A DNA stretch of 39,169 bases from an uncultured Bacteroidales bacterium (GCA_903845055.1 CAIMWF010000119.1:1-39169), one strand, 5' to 3'. Positions 15,402 through 25,372 are shown, counted from the stretch's first letter. The notes: generated from the letters alone by a model not told the origin. Program-made: numbers and translations.

Positions 15402-17786
15402 ATGAAATTCAAACATTTACCAATCATTATCCCCATTATTGCCCTGGCTTTTTCGAGCTGCAAATCAAACAATGACATCCCCGTCGCGAAAGAACCGCAA
15501 ATGATCAAACTCACGGCCCCGGTCCGGATCAACAGTGATTCGACCGTCCTGGAACTGTCGGACTACCTGCTGAGACCGCGCGAGATCGATTCGCTGAAGG
15601 CGGATCCATCCCTCCGGTGCATGATATCGGCGGATTCATCGAAACTGGTTATCAAACCAACCGACCGGGATTTCCCGAAGCTTTCGGTTCTGAAGATCTG
15701 GTCGAAGGGTTTCTCCTATTCACTGGTGCTGGAAAAGTCGACGAAAATGAGGTACCGCTTTACCTTCAACCCGAAGAATAAAAAATACAGGCACGTTCAG
15801 ATCAAGGGCCAGATGAATGAATGGAACCCGTCGGCCGGGTACCTTTTTGAAAAGGACGGCAAATGGCATATCGACTTCCAGCTTTTTCCCGGCAAATACC
15901 AGTACAAACTCATTCTCGACGGCAAAGAAAGATCGGATGTGGACAACCCCGACTCAGTCTCGAACAACATGGGCGGCTATAACTCCCTGCTCACCCTTGG
16001 CAATCTCAATGCTGCGGGACTGCCGGTTCTATTTTCAAAAAAGGCTGAAAAATACAGGCTCACCCTTGGGTTGAAAAGCAAAGCCGATACAATCTTCGTT
16101 TTCTGGCAGAATTACCTGCTCGACCATAAATTCTGGAAGAGGGACAGTGCCGGCCTCACCATCGACCTCCCGCGGAAGTCCCGCGAATCGGCGCGCAGTT
16201 TCATCCGCGTTTATGCCTACAACAACGTGGGTATTTCCAATGAGATCCTGGTCCCGCTGCAGGACGGCAAAGTGCTGACCGACCCGAAGGAGCTTACCCG
16301 TGCCGACCGTGAAGCGATGGTGCTCTATTTCCTCATGGTCGACCGGTTTAAGAACGGCGTCCCGGGGAATGACGCACCGCTGAAAGACCCGGAGATCGAT
16401 CCGAAAGTCAACTACATGGGTGGCGACCTTGCCGGCATCACGGCTAAAATAGAGGACGGCTATTTCAACAAGCTTGGGATCAACACGCTGTGGATCTCGC
16501 CGGTCACGCAGAACCCGCGCGAAGGCTATGTCGAATTCCCGGCCCCCCACCGCAAATTCTCCGGGTACCATGGTTACTGGCCCATTACGCTGACCACGAT
16601 CGACACCCGTTTCGGCACGCCGGAAGAGATGCACAAGCTGGTGGAAACGGCACACAGCCAGGGGATCAACATCATCCTCGATTTTGTTTCGCACCATGCC
16701 CACGAAACCTACCCGGTTCTGAAAAAACATCCCGACTGGGTGACCCAGGTCGACCTCCCCGGAAAAAAGAAAAACATCCGCATGTTCGACGAGAACCGGC
16801 TCACCACCTGGTTCGATATATTCCTGCCGACCTTCGACCTTGCCAGGCCTGAGGTGGCAGGCATGGTCTCCGACTCCGCCGCCTTCTGGATCAAGGAATA
16901 CAAGCTCGACGGTTTCCGCCACGATGCCGCCAAGCATGTTCCCGAAAGTTACTGGAGGATGCTCACCGGCAAGTTAACGGGCAACGTTGAAATACCTGAA
17001 AACCGGAGCCTCTACCAGATCGGTGAAACATTCGGAAGCCGCGAACTGATCGGGAGTTATGTGAACCCCGGCATGCTCGACGCCCAGTTTGAATTCAACC
17101 TTTACTGGGATGCAAAAGCAACCTTCATCAGCGACAACACCTCTTTCCGCGACCTGAACTATTCGCTCCAGCAGAGTTTCAGTTATTTCGGGGAACACAA
17201 CCTGATGGGCAACATCACCGGCAACCAGGACATGGCCAGGTTCATCTCCTATGCCAGCGGGGCGCTCAGCATGAACGAGGATGCTTCCCAGGCAGGCTGG
17301 AAACGCGATATCGGGGTTAAGGACACCATCGGCTACCGCAAGCTGGCCATGATGGAAGCCTTCAACATGACGATACCGGGGGTGCCTGTCATCTATTACG
17401 GCGATGAATATGGCATGGCAGGCGCCGGGGATCCCGACAACCGCCGGATGATGAAGTTCGACAGCCTTAATAAAAATGAGCAGCACCTCAAACAGGTCAC
17501 TGCCGACCTGGTGCACCTGCGCAAGGACAACCTTGCGCTCGATTATGGCGATTTTACCGCGCTCAAAACCAATGAAAAGGTTTATGTGTATCTCCGTTCC
17601 TACTTTGACAAAATGGTCGTCGTGGTCTTCAACAAGGACAAATCGGCCAGGAAAATCGATTTTGACCTACCCGAACGTTTCAGGGAGTCCCGGTTGACCG
17701 CGCATTTCGGCAACACGGTTACAGCAGCCAAAGGCAAAGTGAGCCTGAACCTGCAGGGGAACTCTTTCGAGGTCATCACCAACTGA
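15402..17786 (+). CDS. GH13 alpha-amylase family lipoprotein with CBM48-like module
   Basis: This is a 794-residue outer-membrane lipoprotein precursor; the lipobox is AFSSC with Cys20. A CBM48-like module (about 115-195; VQIKGQMNEWNPSAG) and a second beta domain precede the GH13 barrel (from about residue 306). Catalytic residues are Asp508 (GFRHDAAKH), Glu542 (IGETFG) and Asp610 (GNQDMAR). Two conserved-region positions deviate: region I is DFVSHH instead of DxxxNH, and region IV is NQD instead of NHD. The enzyme is therefore expected to be active, with altered subsite -1 contacts. Acidic residues are sparse just after Cys20 (KSNNDIP), so surface display is uncertain. A purine-rich AGGAGA lies about 30 bases upstream, too far for a classical ribosome binding site. 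Confidence 0.9.
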   Translation: MKFKHLPIIIPIIALAFSSCKSNNDIPVAKEPQMIKLTAPVRINSDSTVLELSDYLLRPREIDSLKADPSLRCMISADSSKLVIKPTDRDFPKLSVLKIWSKGFSYSLVLEKSTKMRYRFTFNPKNKKYRHVQIKGQMNEWNPSAGYLFEKDGKWHIDFQLFPGKYQYKLILDGKERSDVDNPDSVSNNMGGYNSLLTLGNLNAAGLPVLFSKKAEKYRLTLGLKSKADTIFVFWQNYLLDHKFWKRDSAGLTIDLPRKSRESARSFIRVYAYNNVGISNEILVPLQDGKVLTDPKELTRADREAMVLYFLMVDRFKNGVPGNDAPLKDPEIDPKVNYMGGDLAGITAKIEDGYFNKLGINTLWISPVTQNPREGYVEFPAPHRKFSGYHGYWPITLTTIDTRFGTPEEMHKLVETAHSQGINIILDFVSHHAHETYPVLKKHPDWVTQVDLPGKKKNIRMFDENRLTTWFDIFLPTFDLARPEVAGMVSDSAAFWIKEYKLDGFRHDAAKHVPESYWRMLTGKLTGNVEIPENRSLYQIGETFGSRELIGSYVNPGMLDAQFEFNLYWDAKATFISDNTSFRDLNYSLQQSFSYFGEHNLMGNITGNQDMARFISYASGALSMNEDASQAGWKRDIGVKDTIGYRKLAMMEAFNMTIPGVPVIYYGDEYGMAGAGDPDNRRMMKFDSLNKNEQHLKQVTADLVHLRKDNLALDYGDFTALKTNEKVYVYLRSYFDKMVVVVFNKDKSARKIDFDLPERFRESRLTAHFGNTVTAAKGKVSLNLQGNSFEVITN

Positions 17787-17833
17787 GATTGATTGTTATA
17801 ACATAAATCTGCCAACCATAAAAAATCGTCCGG

Positions 17834-19192
17834 ATGAAAAAACTGTTATTCGTGGTCCTGGCACTGGTTGTTGCCATGACCGGCTGCAAAATGAAAAAAC
17901 CGGCCGGCAATGCCGGTACCAAGCAGCACGTTGAGTGGAGCCGCCGCGCCACCATCTATGAAGTCAATATCAGGCAATACACGCAGGAGGGGACCCTGAA
18001 GGCCTTTGAGAAGGAGTTGCCCCGGCTGCAGAAAATGGGTGTTGACATCCTTTGGCTGATGCCCGTCAACCCCCTGGGAAAAAAGAACCGGAAAGGAACG
18101 CTTGGCAGTTATTATTCGGTGAGCGATTACCTCAGCGTTAATCCCGAATATGGCACGAAGCAGGACCTCATCGACCTCGTTAAGAAAGCCCATGAACTTG
18201 ACATGAGGGTGATCATCGACTGGGTGGCCAACCACACTTCATGGGACAATGTGCTGATTACGCAGCATCCCGACTGGTACAAAAAGGACCCGGCAGGGAA
18301 TATCATATCACCGGTCAGGGACTGGACCGACGTTGCCGGTCTCGATTATTCCAAGCCGGAACTGCGCAAATATATGACCGATGCCCTCATTTACTGGATC
18401 AAAGAGACCGACATCGACGGGTATCGTTGCGATGTTGCCGGTATGCTCCCCATTTCCTTCTGGCACGATGCAATCCCCGAACTGAAAAAGATCAAGCCGG
18501 TTTTCATGCTCGCCGAGGATGAAGGGCCTAAAATGCACGATACCGGTTATTTCGATGCCACCTATTCATGGCAGTTGTATCACCTGATGAACGATATTTA
18601 CAAGGGAAAGATGACGGCCGATAAATTAGATTCACTTTATGCCGACGAGGCAAAACGCTTCCCGCCCGATGCCTTTCGCATGCGTTTCACCACCAACCAT
18701 GATGAAAACTCGTGGAACGGCACCGAATACGAACGGCTGGGCGACGGTGCAAAAGCCTTCGCAGTGCTGACGTTCACCTTCCCGGGAATTCCACTTATCT
18801 ATACCGGCCAGGAATCGGCCCTGAACAAACGCCTGCGCTTCTTCGACAAAGACACCATCAACTGGGGGAGCTATCCGTTGGAGTCGTTCTACACCCACCT
18901 GACACAGCTGAAAAAGAAAAACAAGCTGATTGCAGCCGGGGATGTCGGGGGTGATTTTGTCAAGGTGGCCAGCAGCAACGACAAAGCCGTATTTGCCTTC
19001 CTCCGCAAGAAGCCGCACCGCCAGATGTTCGTGTTGCTCAACCTGTCTCCTGCCGCACAGGAGGTCAAACTTATCGGGAGTGAATTTACGGGCCATTACC
19101 GCGAAGCATTTACCGGCCATCCAAAGGACTGGAGGGAAGGGGAAAAGGTGAAACTTGGCCCGTGGGAGTATTTCGTTTATGAAACGGAATAA
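17834..19192 (+). CDS. GH13 alpha-amylase family lipoprotein, short form
   Basis: This 452-residue lipoprotein precursor has the lipobox AMTGC (Cys18). The post-cysteine sequence KMKKPAGNAG has no acidic export signal, which favours a periplasm-facing location. The barrel (about 36-370) contains DWVANH, GYRCDVAG (nucleophile Asp200), AEDEG (acid/base Glu228) and TTNHDEN (Asp290), and is followed by a short beta C-domain. There is no binding module. The sequence is typical of small Bacteroidota alpha-amylases/maltodextrin glucosidases acting on oligosaccharides. It follows the previous GH13 gene by 47 bases and is the last gene of the forward cluster before a strong terminator. Confidence 0.92.
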   Translation: MKKLLFVVLALVVAMTGCKMKKPAGNAGTKQHVEWSRRATIYEVNIRQYTQEGTLKAFEKELPRLQKMGVDILWLMPVNPLGKKNRKGTLGSYYSVSDYLSVNPEYGTKQDLIDLVKKAHELDMRVIIDWVANHTSWDNVLITQHPDWYKKDPAGNIISPVRDWTDVAGLDYSKPELRKYMTDALIYWIKETDIDGYRCDVAGMLPISFWHDAIPELKKIKPVFMLAEDEGPKMHDTGYFDATYSWQLYHLMNDIYKGKMTADKLDSLYADEAKRFPPDAFRMRFTTNHDENSWNGTEYERLGDGAKAFAVLTFTFPGIPLIYTGQESALNKRLRFFDKDTINWGSYPLESFYTHLTQLKKKNKLIAAGDVGGDFVKVASSNDKAVFAFLRKKPHRQMFVLLNLSPAAQEVKLIGSEFTGHYREAFTGHPKDWREGEKVKLGPWEYFVYETE

Positions 19193-19224
19193 TCCCTGCA
19201 GGTCAAAGAACGTAACCAATAATT

Positions 19225-19265
19225 AAAAGAGGGGTGTGCCGGCTGAGCCTGCACACCCCTCTTTT
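19225..19265. terminator. Strong bidirectional intrinsic terminator
   Basis: AAAAGAGGGGTGTGC (19225-19239) and GCACACCCCTCTTTT (19251-19265) form a perfect 15-bp stem. The loop itself can form a GGC/GCC mini-stem. The A-run on one side and T-run on the other let it work in both directions. It separates the convergent GH13 lipoprotein gene and the susE-like gene. Confidence 0.92.
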
Positions 19266-19293
19266 GAAAGATGAATGCAATTTACTGCAAAGA

Positions 19294-20496
19294 TTAGTTT
19301 TTGGTTGCGGTAACCGTATAGGTCTCCGTGGCTGCTGCAATTTTCAGCACCATGGTATAATTACCGGCTGTACTAACTTTGAAGTTCCCTCCGTCATTTG
19401 CAAAATTTGCAGCTGCACCACCAGCCATCGTAACATCGGGGAATCCGACTGATTTTCCTGACCAGTCATCACCCTGCCTGAATTTAAAATCCTTACCGGC
19501 GATGAAGTTGATCGTATAGGTCCAGGTGTAGTTTGTACCTGAAATGGCAGGTAATGATTTGCCAAAACTTTCGTCCCAGTTTGCCGGGGTGCCGTCTTGT
19601 TTCAGGTATGCATCACCGATGATGTCCATCTGGTACAGTGAGTAATCGATCGGGGGAATGTCACCGGTTTTGGTGGCTGTTAAGGTATAGCCTGTGCCAA
19701 GTGTGTAGGCAAAAGTTATCGTGTAAATGCCGGGGGCGGCATTTACGATGTTGGCGCCACCGGGAACCAGGGCGGCAATGGTTCCGCCAAAGTTCGTATT
19801 GACCTTCACGCCTTTTTTCGCACCGATCATGACACTGGTATCAATTTCCACTTTCCAGCCATGTGAATAACGCAATTTCCAGTCGCCCTTCATTAATTTG
19901 AAGTTTGAAAGAGTCCATGACATATTCGTTGCATTGAAAGCTGATTCGGTCAGCATGGTATCGTTTGACCATCCGCCCGGAGTTGCAGCGCCGATCAATC
20001 CCCAATGTACGCGCATGATGGCTACCTTGTTGAGAGAATCATCAATCACCACATGGTAGAAACCGTCGGCGGGAACTGTGAAAACGCCTGGGTTGGTGGT
20101 TGTTGTGGCACCACGCTGGAAAGGAACTTTCGGTTCATCGGTGGTGGGGGTGGTAACAACGCCAAAACCTGTGGCAGGGCCATAGGTGGTTTTTACAGAA
20201 CCGGCAACCTTTACGATGTTGAATCCGGCGGCGCCGGCCTTCAGCGGAATATAAAGTTCCATCAGGTGGGCACGGGAGGTCTGGGTTACTTCATTAGGTG
20301 TAACCTTCATCATCGCTTTTTCATTAAAGTCAGCAAAAGCTGTAACAGATCCTTTTACATAAAAACCGTCAAGGACAACGACGGGGGGAGTGGTGGTGGT
20401 ACTGCTGCTCTTTTTGCAGGAGCTCGTACCGATTACAATCATGACCAATGCAATCATGGCCATAATTATTGACAATTTCTGAAAGCTGTTTTTCAT
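19294..20496 (-). CDS. SusE/SusF-like outer-membrane starch-binding lipoprotein
   Basis: This 400-residue lipoprotein (GTSSC, Cys27, followed by a Ser/Thr/Pro linker) is built of beta domains. The C-terminal half resembles the SusE/SusF starch-binding modules, with FKLMKGDWKLRYSHGW and INFIAGKDFKFRQGDDWS. These carry the WKLR and FKFR strands and aromatic residues that typically contact glucan. It is the last gene of the minus-strand susCDE-type operon, 47 bases after susD. The expected role is surface capture of maltooligosaccharides next to SusCD. Exact module number and ligand were not determined. Confidence 0.85.
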   Translation of the reverse strand: MKNSFQKLSIIMAMIALVMIVIGTSSCKKSSSTTTTPPVVVLDGFYVKGSVTAFADFNEKAMMKVTPNEVTQTSRAHLMELYIPLKAGAAGFNIVKVAGSVKTTYGPATGFGVVTTPTTDEPKVPFQRGATTTTNPGVFTVPADGFYHVVIDDSLNKVAIMRVHWGLIGAATPGGWSNDTMLTESAFNATNMSWTLSNFKLMKGDWKLRYSHGWKVEIDTSVMIGAKKGVKVNTNFGGTIAALVPGGANIVNAAPGIYTITFAYTLGTGYTLTATKTGDIPPIDYSLYQMDIIGDAYLKQDGTPANWDESFGKSLPAISGTNYTWTYTINFIAGKDFKFRQGDDWSGKSVGFPDVTMAGGAAANFANDGGNFKVSTAGNYTMVLKIAAATETYTVTATKN

Positions 20497-20543
20497 AATG
20501 ATTTAGTTTAATTGTGAAACTTAGGTTTATTGAATTTATTGTG

Positions 20544-22037
20544 TTATTTGGTTGGTGGTTTTAAAAGATTGTTGTTTGCATCGGTAGCCCATTTTGGGAT
20601 TGGGAAGGTTCTGAGCTCAGGTCCCTGGGCATCCTTTTCCCACCAAGCGTTTTCCCATTTGCCGTAACGGATCAGATCCTGACGGCGGTGTCCTTCGCAA
20701 TAGAGTTCCCGTCCGCGTTCGGCGAGCAGTTGATCAAGGGTAGCTCCTGTCCACGCCGCTACATGCGCCCGGCCGCGGATGGGGTTGATCCATTGATCCC
20801 CGCTCCTGCCCTGCCTGATCGCGCATTCGGCCTTCATCAGGTAAAAATCGGTCAGCCGGAAAAGCGGGAAATCATTACTCAGGTTTTCCTTTGCGCCCAT
20901 TTTAATCTCATATTTCCCGACCCGGGCTCCGGAACAGCGGATCTGTGTTGGAGTAAAGGGGCCGGGCTGCATGTTTAAGGCAGGCACGTGCGGGGTGAGA
21001 TCCAAAGGAAGGTGTGTTTCCCCGTCATAGATGACTCCACCTGTAGAGGCATATTGAAGCCCGTAAAGGTTGTATGCTGCACGCCTCAGGTCGGTGGAAT
21101 CATAGGAGTCCCAGAAGGTCGGAACGATGCAGAAACCGTTCCATGGACCAACCGTCATGTTGTATTTCAGGTTCATCTGGTAGTGCAGGGTCCTCATATG
21201 GAGACGGAAGCCGGTAAAGTTGTCCTCATCATAAGGAATAGAGAAAATAATTTCACTGGAATTCTCATTGTTCGTTTTAAACGGGTCAGAGAGGTCCGTT
21301 GCCAGTGAGTATGGCCCTGCCAGAACGCTGTCGCAACAGGCTTCGGCTTCTGCCCAATGAGGCGTCCCCGTATAAACTTCAGCATTGATGTAAAGCTTGG
21401 CAAGCATTGCGTATGCCGAGTACTTGGTCATCATGTATTTCCGGTCGACGCTTTTGAGGCTGGGTAATGAATTCTTGATCGTGCTGACGAGACTATCCCA
21501 AAGAGCCGCTCTTGTAATTTTATAAGGGAAAGCAGGTGCATGGGCGGCGCTTGTTAGGTAAGGGGCATCCCCATAGTTATCAATCAGCAGGTAATAGTAA
21601 AAGGACCGCATCGTCTCCACTTCCCGTTTCTTGGCCGTTAACGCGGCATTTTGCTGGAGGGTATTCATCAGGTCAAGGGTCTGGTTGCAGGTGGTAATGC
21701 CTGTCCAGAACAACGACCACATCCGGTTCACCCCTTCGTCATCGTTGGTCCAGGTATGCCTGTGCATGTTGACCCATTTACCACCGTCGTACCAGTCGGC
21801 CCCACGTGTAGGTGCACAAAGTTCATCGGAGGAAATTTCCTGTGCCAGGAACCACCATCCGTTATCGTCGGCCATATCCTGAAGTTTCTGATAGGTGACC
21901 ACGCTCAGACTTGCAACCTGTGCGGGTGTCTCGGGATAAAGACTTCCCGGGATTTTATCATAGACCTTCTCGTCAAGTTTGGTGCATGAAAGAGTAGCCA
22001 CTGCGATCATGCTAAAAATCAAATATTTAATTTTCAT
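20544..22037 (-). CDS. susD: SusD/RagB family glycan-binding lipoprotein
   Basis: This surface lipoprotein of 497 residues (ATLSC, Cys18, then TKLDEKVYDKIPGSLYPETP) forms the lid on the SusC channel and binds the incoming glucan. Typical SusD features are the DEISSDELCAPTRGADWYDGG-like region, the TPR-like helices (YSAYAMLAKLYINAEVYTG) and the C-terminal part LLAERGRELYCEGHRRQDLIRYGKW, the strongest family signature. The ATG at 22037 is preferred; the frame extends to a TTG at 22046. susC ends 12 bases upstream, so the two are surely co-transcribed. The starch/maltodextrin ligand is inferred from the neighbouring amylases. Confidence 0.93.
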   Translation of the reverse strand: MKIKYLIFSMIAVATLSCTKLDEKVYDKIPGSLYPETPAQVASLSVVTYQKLQDMADDNGWWFLAQEISSDELCAPTRGADWYDGGKWVNMHRHTWTNDDEGVNRMWSLFWTGITTCNQTLDLMNTLQQNAALTAKKREVETMRSFYYYLLIDNYGDAPYLTSAAHAPAFPYKITRAALWDSLVSTIKNSLPSLKSVDRKYMMTKYSAYAMLAKLYINAEVYTGTPHWAEAEACCDSVLAGPYSLATDLSDPFKTNNENSSEIIFSIPYDEDNFTGFRLHMRTLHYQMNLKYNMTVGPWNGFCIVPTFWDSYDSTDLRRAAYNLYGLQYASTGGVIYDGETHLPLDLTPHVPALNMQPGPFTPTQIRCSGARVGKYEIKMGAKENLSNDFPLFRLTDFYLMKAECAIRQGRSGDQWINPIRGRAHVAAWTGATLDQLLAERGRELYCEGHRRQDLIRYGKWENAWWEKDAQGPELRTFPIPKWATDANNNLLKPPTK

Positions 22038-22049
22038 AGTTGCCAAATA

Positions 22050-25000
22050 TTAAAATGTTGCTTTTAAACCAACGGTAAATGAACGTGTTTTCGGATAAAC
22101 ATTGTATTGGTCGATGCCAAAAGATAATCCGGTGATGTTGGTTTCAGGATCGACACCTGTGTACTTTGTGATCGTAAAGACATTGTTGGCTGCCACGAAA
22201 AGGTTGAATTTGCTGATCCATTTAATTTTTGACACATTAAAGTCATAGGAAACAGAGATGTAATCAAGTTTCACGAAGGAGGCATTTTCAACATAGATAT
22301 CGGCAATGCTGGCACCGGAGGTCCTGCCCTGGGCATACCAGTCAAGGGCCGAAGGAACGGCATTGAGTGAGGGAAGGATACTGGGGCTGTCGAAGAACAT
22401 CCTGGTTGCATTATACATGTGGTTGCCCAGCCATGCTCTCAAAGAGAAGTCGAGCGACCACCTTTTGTAAAAGGTTATACTGTTTGACCAGCCCAGTTCA
22501 GCCTTCGGGGTCGGGGTTGCAACCACGGTTCTTTTGGCCTCGCTGAGGTTGTCGGTGAAACCGCCGGAAATGGATTCATAAATAAAGGAGCCATTTTTAA
22601 TGGTGACATAGGTCGGCAGGTAAAAAGCGCCGATATCCTGACCTACCATGATCCCGGTCAGGTAATAATTATCACCCACCATTCCACGACCTGAAATCTG
22701 GCCTGCTTTTCTTAACGAGCCGTTGATATAGGTTCCAAGGTCAAGAATTTTCGTCTGGTTATGCGCGGCCGTAAAACTGGTCTTCCATTTGAAGTTCTTG
22801 GCTGTGATCACATAGGCCTGGAGGTAAAGCTCAATCCCCTTGTTCGACAAAGATCCTGAATTGGCAAAGGTTGTCTGGGCAAGGTTCGGGGGAACGGGAA
22901 CACTGTACTGGCCAAGCAGGTCAATTGTCTTCTTGCTGTAAACTTCAAGGCTTCCGCTGATCTTCTCATTCAGGAAGGCAAAGTCAAGACCAAGGTTCAC
23001 TTCGGAGGTTTGTTCCCATTTCAGGTTCGGATTTTCATTCCAGGCCGGGCTGTAGGTAATCACGTTCTGACCTGTTTCAGGATTAATCGTTCTGCCACTT
23101 GGTTGCCAGATAACCATGCTATGGTAATTCCCGATTTTATCATTTCCCGAAACACCATAGCTGGCTCTCAGTTTCAACTGGCTGAGCCACTTGACGGACT
23201 TCATGAACTTTTCCTTATCGATACTCCAGCCCACTGCTGCCGTCGGGAACCATCCCCATTTGTGGTTTGAACCGAACTTCGAAGAGCCGTCCCTGCGCAG
23301 GGAGCCGGAAATGTAATATTTGGAGTTGTAGTTGTACTGTACGCGTCCAAAGAACCCGATCAGGGTCGATTGTCCCTTCCATGAACTGATATCGCCCCAA
23401 ACCACATTGTTCAGTGTTGCAAGGTTATCCGGACCGCTGTATGGCGACTGGGCATCGCCGCCCTGGGCGTAAAATCCGCTGTATACATCCTCCTGCCAGG
23501 AATATCCACCCAGGACGGTCAGATTATGGACATTGCGGAAAGACTTGGTATAGTTTCCCGTGATTTCAATGAGTTTTTTTACATCATTGTCATATTGTTT
23601 TTTGCCGAATCCCACATCGGCCGATTGGTATAAGCCGGCAGGACGGAAATAATTGGTCGTGATGTCATCGCGCGTATAACCAAGGTTTACGGTAGCGATG
23701 AGTCCTTTGATGATCTCGGCATCAAATTTCAGACCACCCAGGAACCGCTTTGCATCGCGGTTGTTGGTTTCACTGTTGATGATGGATACGGGATTTTCAT
23801 AGTTGAATACGCGTGATGATTTATAGTAGGATCCATCGGGATTATATACAGGATCCGTGGGGTTCCGTGAAATCGCCTGGTAGATGATATCATCCTGTCC
23901 CCAGCCGCTGTAACTCTGGTAATTGTTCTTCTCGATGGCTCCCATCAGGTTGCCTGTAATGGTCAGGTGATCATTCAGGGCCTTGTGCGTTACGTTGATA
24001 TGCGCTGTTGTACGGTTTTTAGAAGTTCCGCGCATGATGCCATCCCAGTTCGACTGCCCGACAGAACCCACATAGGAACCTTTTTTATTACCCCCGGAAA
24101 CACTGAGGTTGTTGGTGGTGGAATAACCAATCCGGTAAATCTGGTCCTGCCAGTCGGTGCTGGCCCCTCCATCGCGGAAAACACTGTCCATCGTATAATT
24201 CGGATGGGTCGTTTTCGCATTCTGCAGCAAGGTATTGGCAAAACTCCTCATCTGGCTCGCCGACAGAAGTTCAAGTTTTTTGGCAATTTTCTCGACCGAA
24301 AACTGCGAGGTGAATTCCACGTTGCTGTATGAATCATCCTGTTTGCCCTCTTTGTTCTTTACATTCTTATTGCCCTTTTTGGTGGTGATCATAATAACCC
24401 CGTTGGACCCCTGGGAACCATAGATAGCCGTTGAGGCGGCATCCTTGAGAATATTGTAGGATTCAATATCATCAGGAGACACGATGGTAGGATCGGCATT
24501 GGGAATTCCGTCGATAACGTACAACGGCTGTGTATTGGCATCATATCCCGAAGCGCCCCTGATACGAACCGAAAAACCACCGTTGGGGTCGCCGCCCTGT
24601 TTGGTAATGGAAACACCGGCTGCCTTCCCCTGCAGCGCCTGGATCGGGTCGGTAAGTACACCGCCGTTGAGGTCGTCGGATTTCACAGTACTGACAGCAC
24701 CCGTTTTATCAGACTTTTTCTGTGTGCTGTACCCGATGACAATCAAATCATTCAATGTTGTGACCTGAACTTTCATGGCAATATCGAGCGGGCCGGCTTT
24801 TTCAACTGTAACCTGCTGTGTGGTATAACCAATCAATGAGAAAATCAGAACAGCTCCTTTGGGTACGCTGATTTTATATTTCCCCGATACGTCGGTGACG
24901 GTTCCAGATGTTGTCCCTTTTTGCATGACGGTTGCCCCGATAAGCAACTCCCCGGTCCCTGCCTCAGAAATGACGCCTGTTACTTCCAGGTTCTGGGCAT

Positions 25001-25076
25001 TCAATCCAAGCGCCCCTCCAAGGAACAGGAGCGTAACCAACCATTTCTTAAACTTAATGTGTAATTTTCTTTTCAT
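22050..25076 (-). CDS. susC: SusC/RagA family TonB-dependent outer-membrane transporter
   Basis: This 1008-residue TonB-dependent channel imports oligosaccharides across the outer membrane. After the signal peptide (about 1-27, ending GLNAQ) is a carboxypeptidase-regulatory-like domain (VTGVISEAGTGELLIGATV). Next come the NDLIVIGYSTQ segment of the TonB box region and the plug domain with IQALQGKAAGVSI, RIRGASG and the SusC signature QPLYVIDGIP. The rest is a beta-barrel ending in SFTVGLKATF with a terminal Phe, as needed for outer-membrane insertion. Length is typical. It is the first gene of the susCDE-type operon, read from the promoter at 25249-25282. The operon looks less GC-rich than the amylase genes around it. 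Confidence 0.95.
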   Translation of the reverse strand: MKRKLHIKFKKWLVTLLFLGGALGLNAQNLEVTGVISEAGTGELLIGATVMQKGTTSGTVTDVSGKYKISVPKGAVLIFSLIGYTTQQVTVEKAGPLDIAMKVQVTTLNDLIVIGYSTQKKSDKTGAVSTVKSDDLNGGVLTDPIQALQGKAAGVSITKQGGDPNGGFSVRIRGASGYDANTQPLYVIDGIPNADPTIVSPDDIESYNILKDAASTAIYGSQGSNGVIMITTKKGNKNVKNKEGKQDDSYSNVEFTSQFSVEKIAKKLELLSASQMRSFANTLLQNAKTTHPNYTMDSVFRDGGASTDWQDQIYRIGYSTTNNLSVSGGNKKGSYVGSVGQSNWDGIMRGTSKNRTTAHINVTHKALNDHLTITGNLMGAIEKNNYQSYSGWGQDDIIYQAISRNPTDPVYNPDGSYYKSSRVFNYENPVSIINSETNNRDAKRFLGGLKFDAEIIKGLIATVNLGYTRDDITTNYFRPAGLYQSADVGFGKKQYDNDVKKLIEITGNYTKSFRNVHNLTVLGGYSWQEDVYSGFYAQGGDAQSPYSGPDNLATLNNVVWGDISSWKGQSTLIGFFGRVQYNYNSKYYISGSLRRDGSSKFGSNHKWGWFPTAAVGWSIDKEKFMKSVKWLSQLKLRASYGVSGNDKIGNYHSMVIWQPSGRTINPETGQNVITYSPAWNENPNLKWEQTSEVNLGLDFAFLNEKISGSLEVYSKKTIDLLGQYSVPVPPNLAQTTFANSGSLSNKGIELYLQAYVITAKNFKWKTSFTAAHNQTKILDLGTYINGSLRKAGQISGRGMVGDNYYLTGIMVGQDIGAFYLPTYVTIKNGSFIYESISGGFTDNLSEAKRTVVATPTPKAELGWSNSITFYKRWSLDFSLRAWLGNHMYNATRMFFDSPSILPSLNAVPSALDWYAQGRTSGASIADIYVENASFVKLDYISVSYDFNVSKIKWISKFNLFVAANNVFTITKYTGVDPETNITGLSFGIDQYNVYPKTRSFTVGLKATF

Positions 25077-25248
25077 ACGTTTTGGAATTAGAGACGGATA
25101 AAGTTAAACAAATTAATCTGAAAACCTCTTTCAAAAAGTAAAAATATTGAGGCAAAGGATGATTTCGCCTGTATGGTAAATAAAACACAACATCTGTCCA
25201 ATAAATGGCAGGTTAATTCACAGGAACCCTGCAATTATCAAAGACAAG

Positions 25249-25282
25249 CAAAAATATAAAAATTATTATCGTGTGTTACAAA
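25249..25282 (-). promoter_or_regulatory. Promoter of the susCDE-type operon
   Basis: On the minus strand TTTG (25282-25279), a 22-base spacer and TATTTTTG (25256-25249) match the Bacteroidota -33/-7 elements. The leader to the susC ATG would be about 165 bases, long enough for leader-mediated control; no riboswitch was recognised. Confidence 0.5.
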
Positions 25283-25372
25283 GATGTTAATTTTTTATTA
25301 AATAATCGGGATCCTGTAACCAGGGAAGCCAAATCAATTTGTTAAATGATTAAACCGTTTTTATTCAACGAC

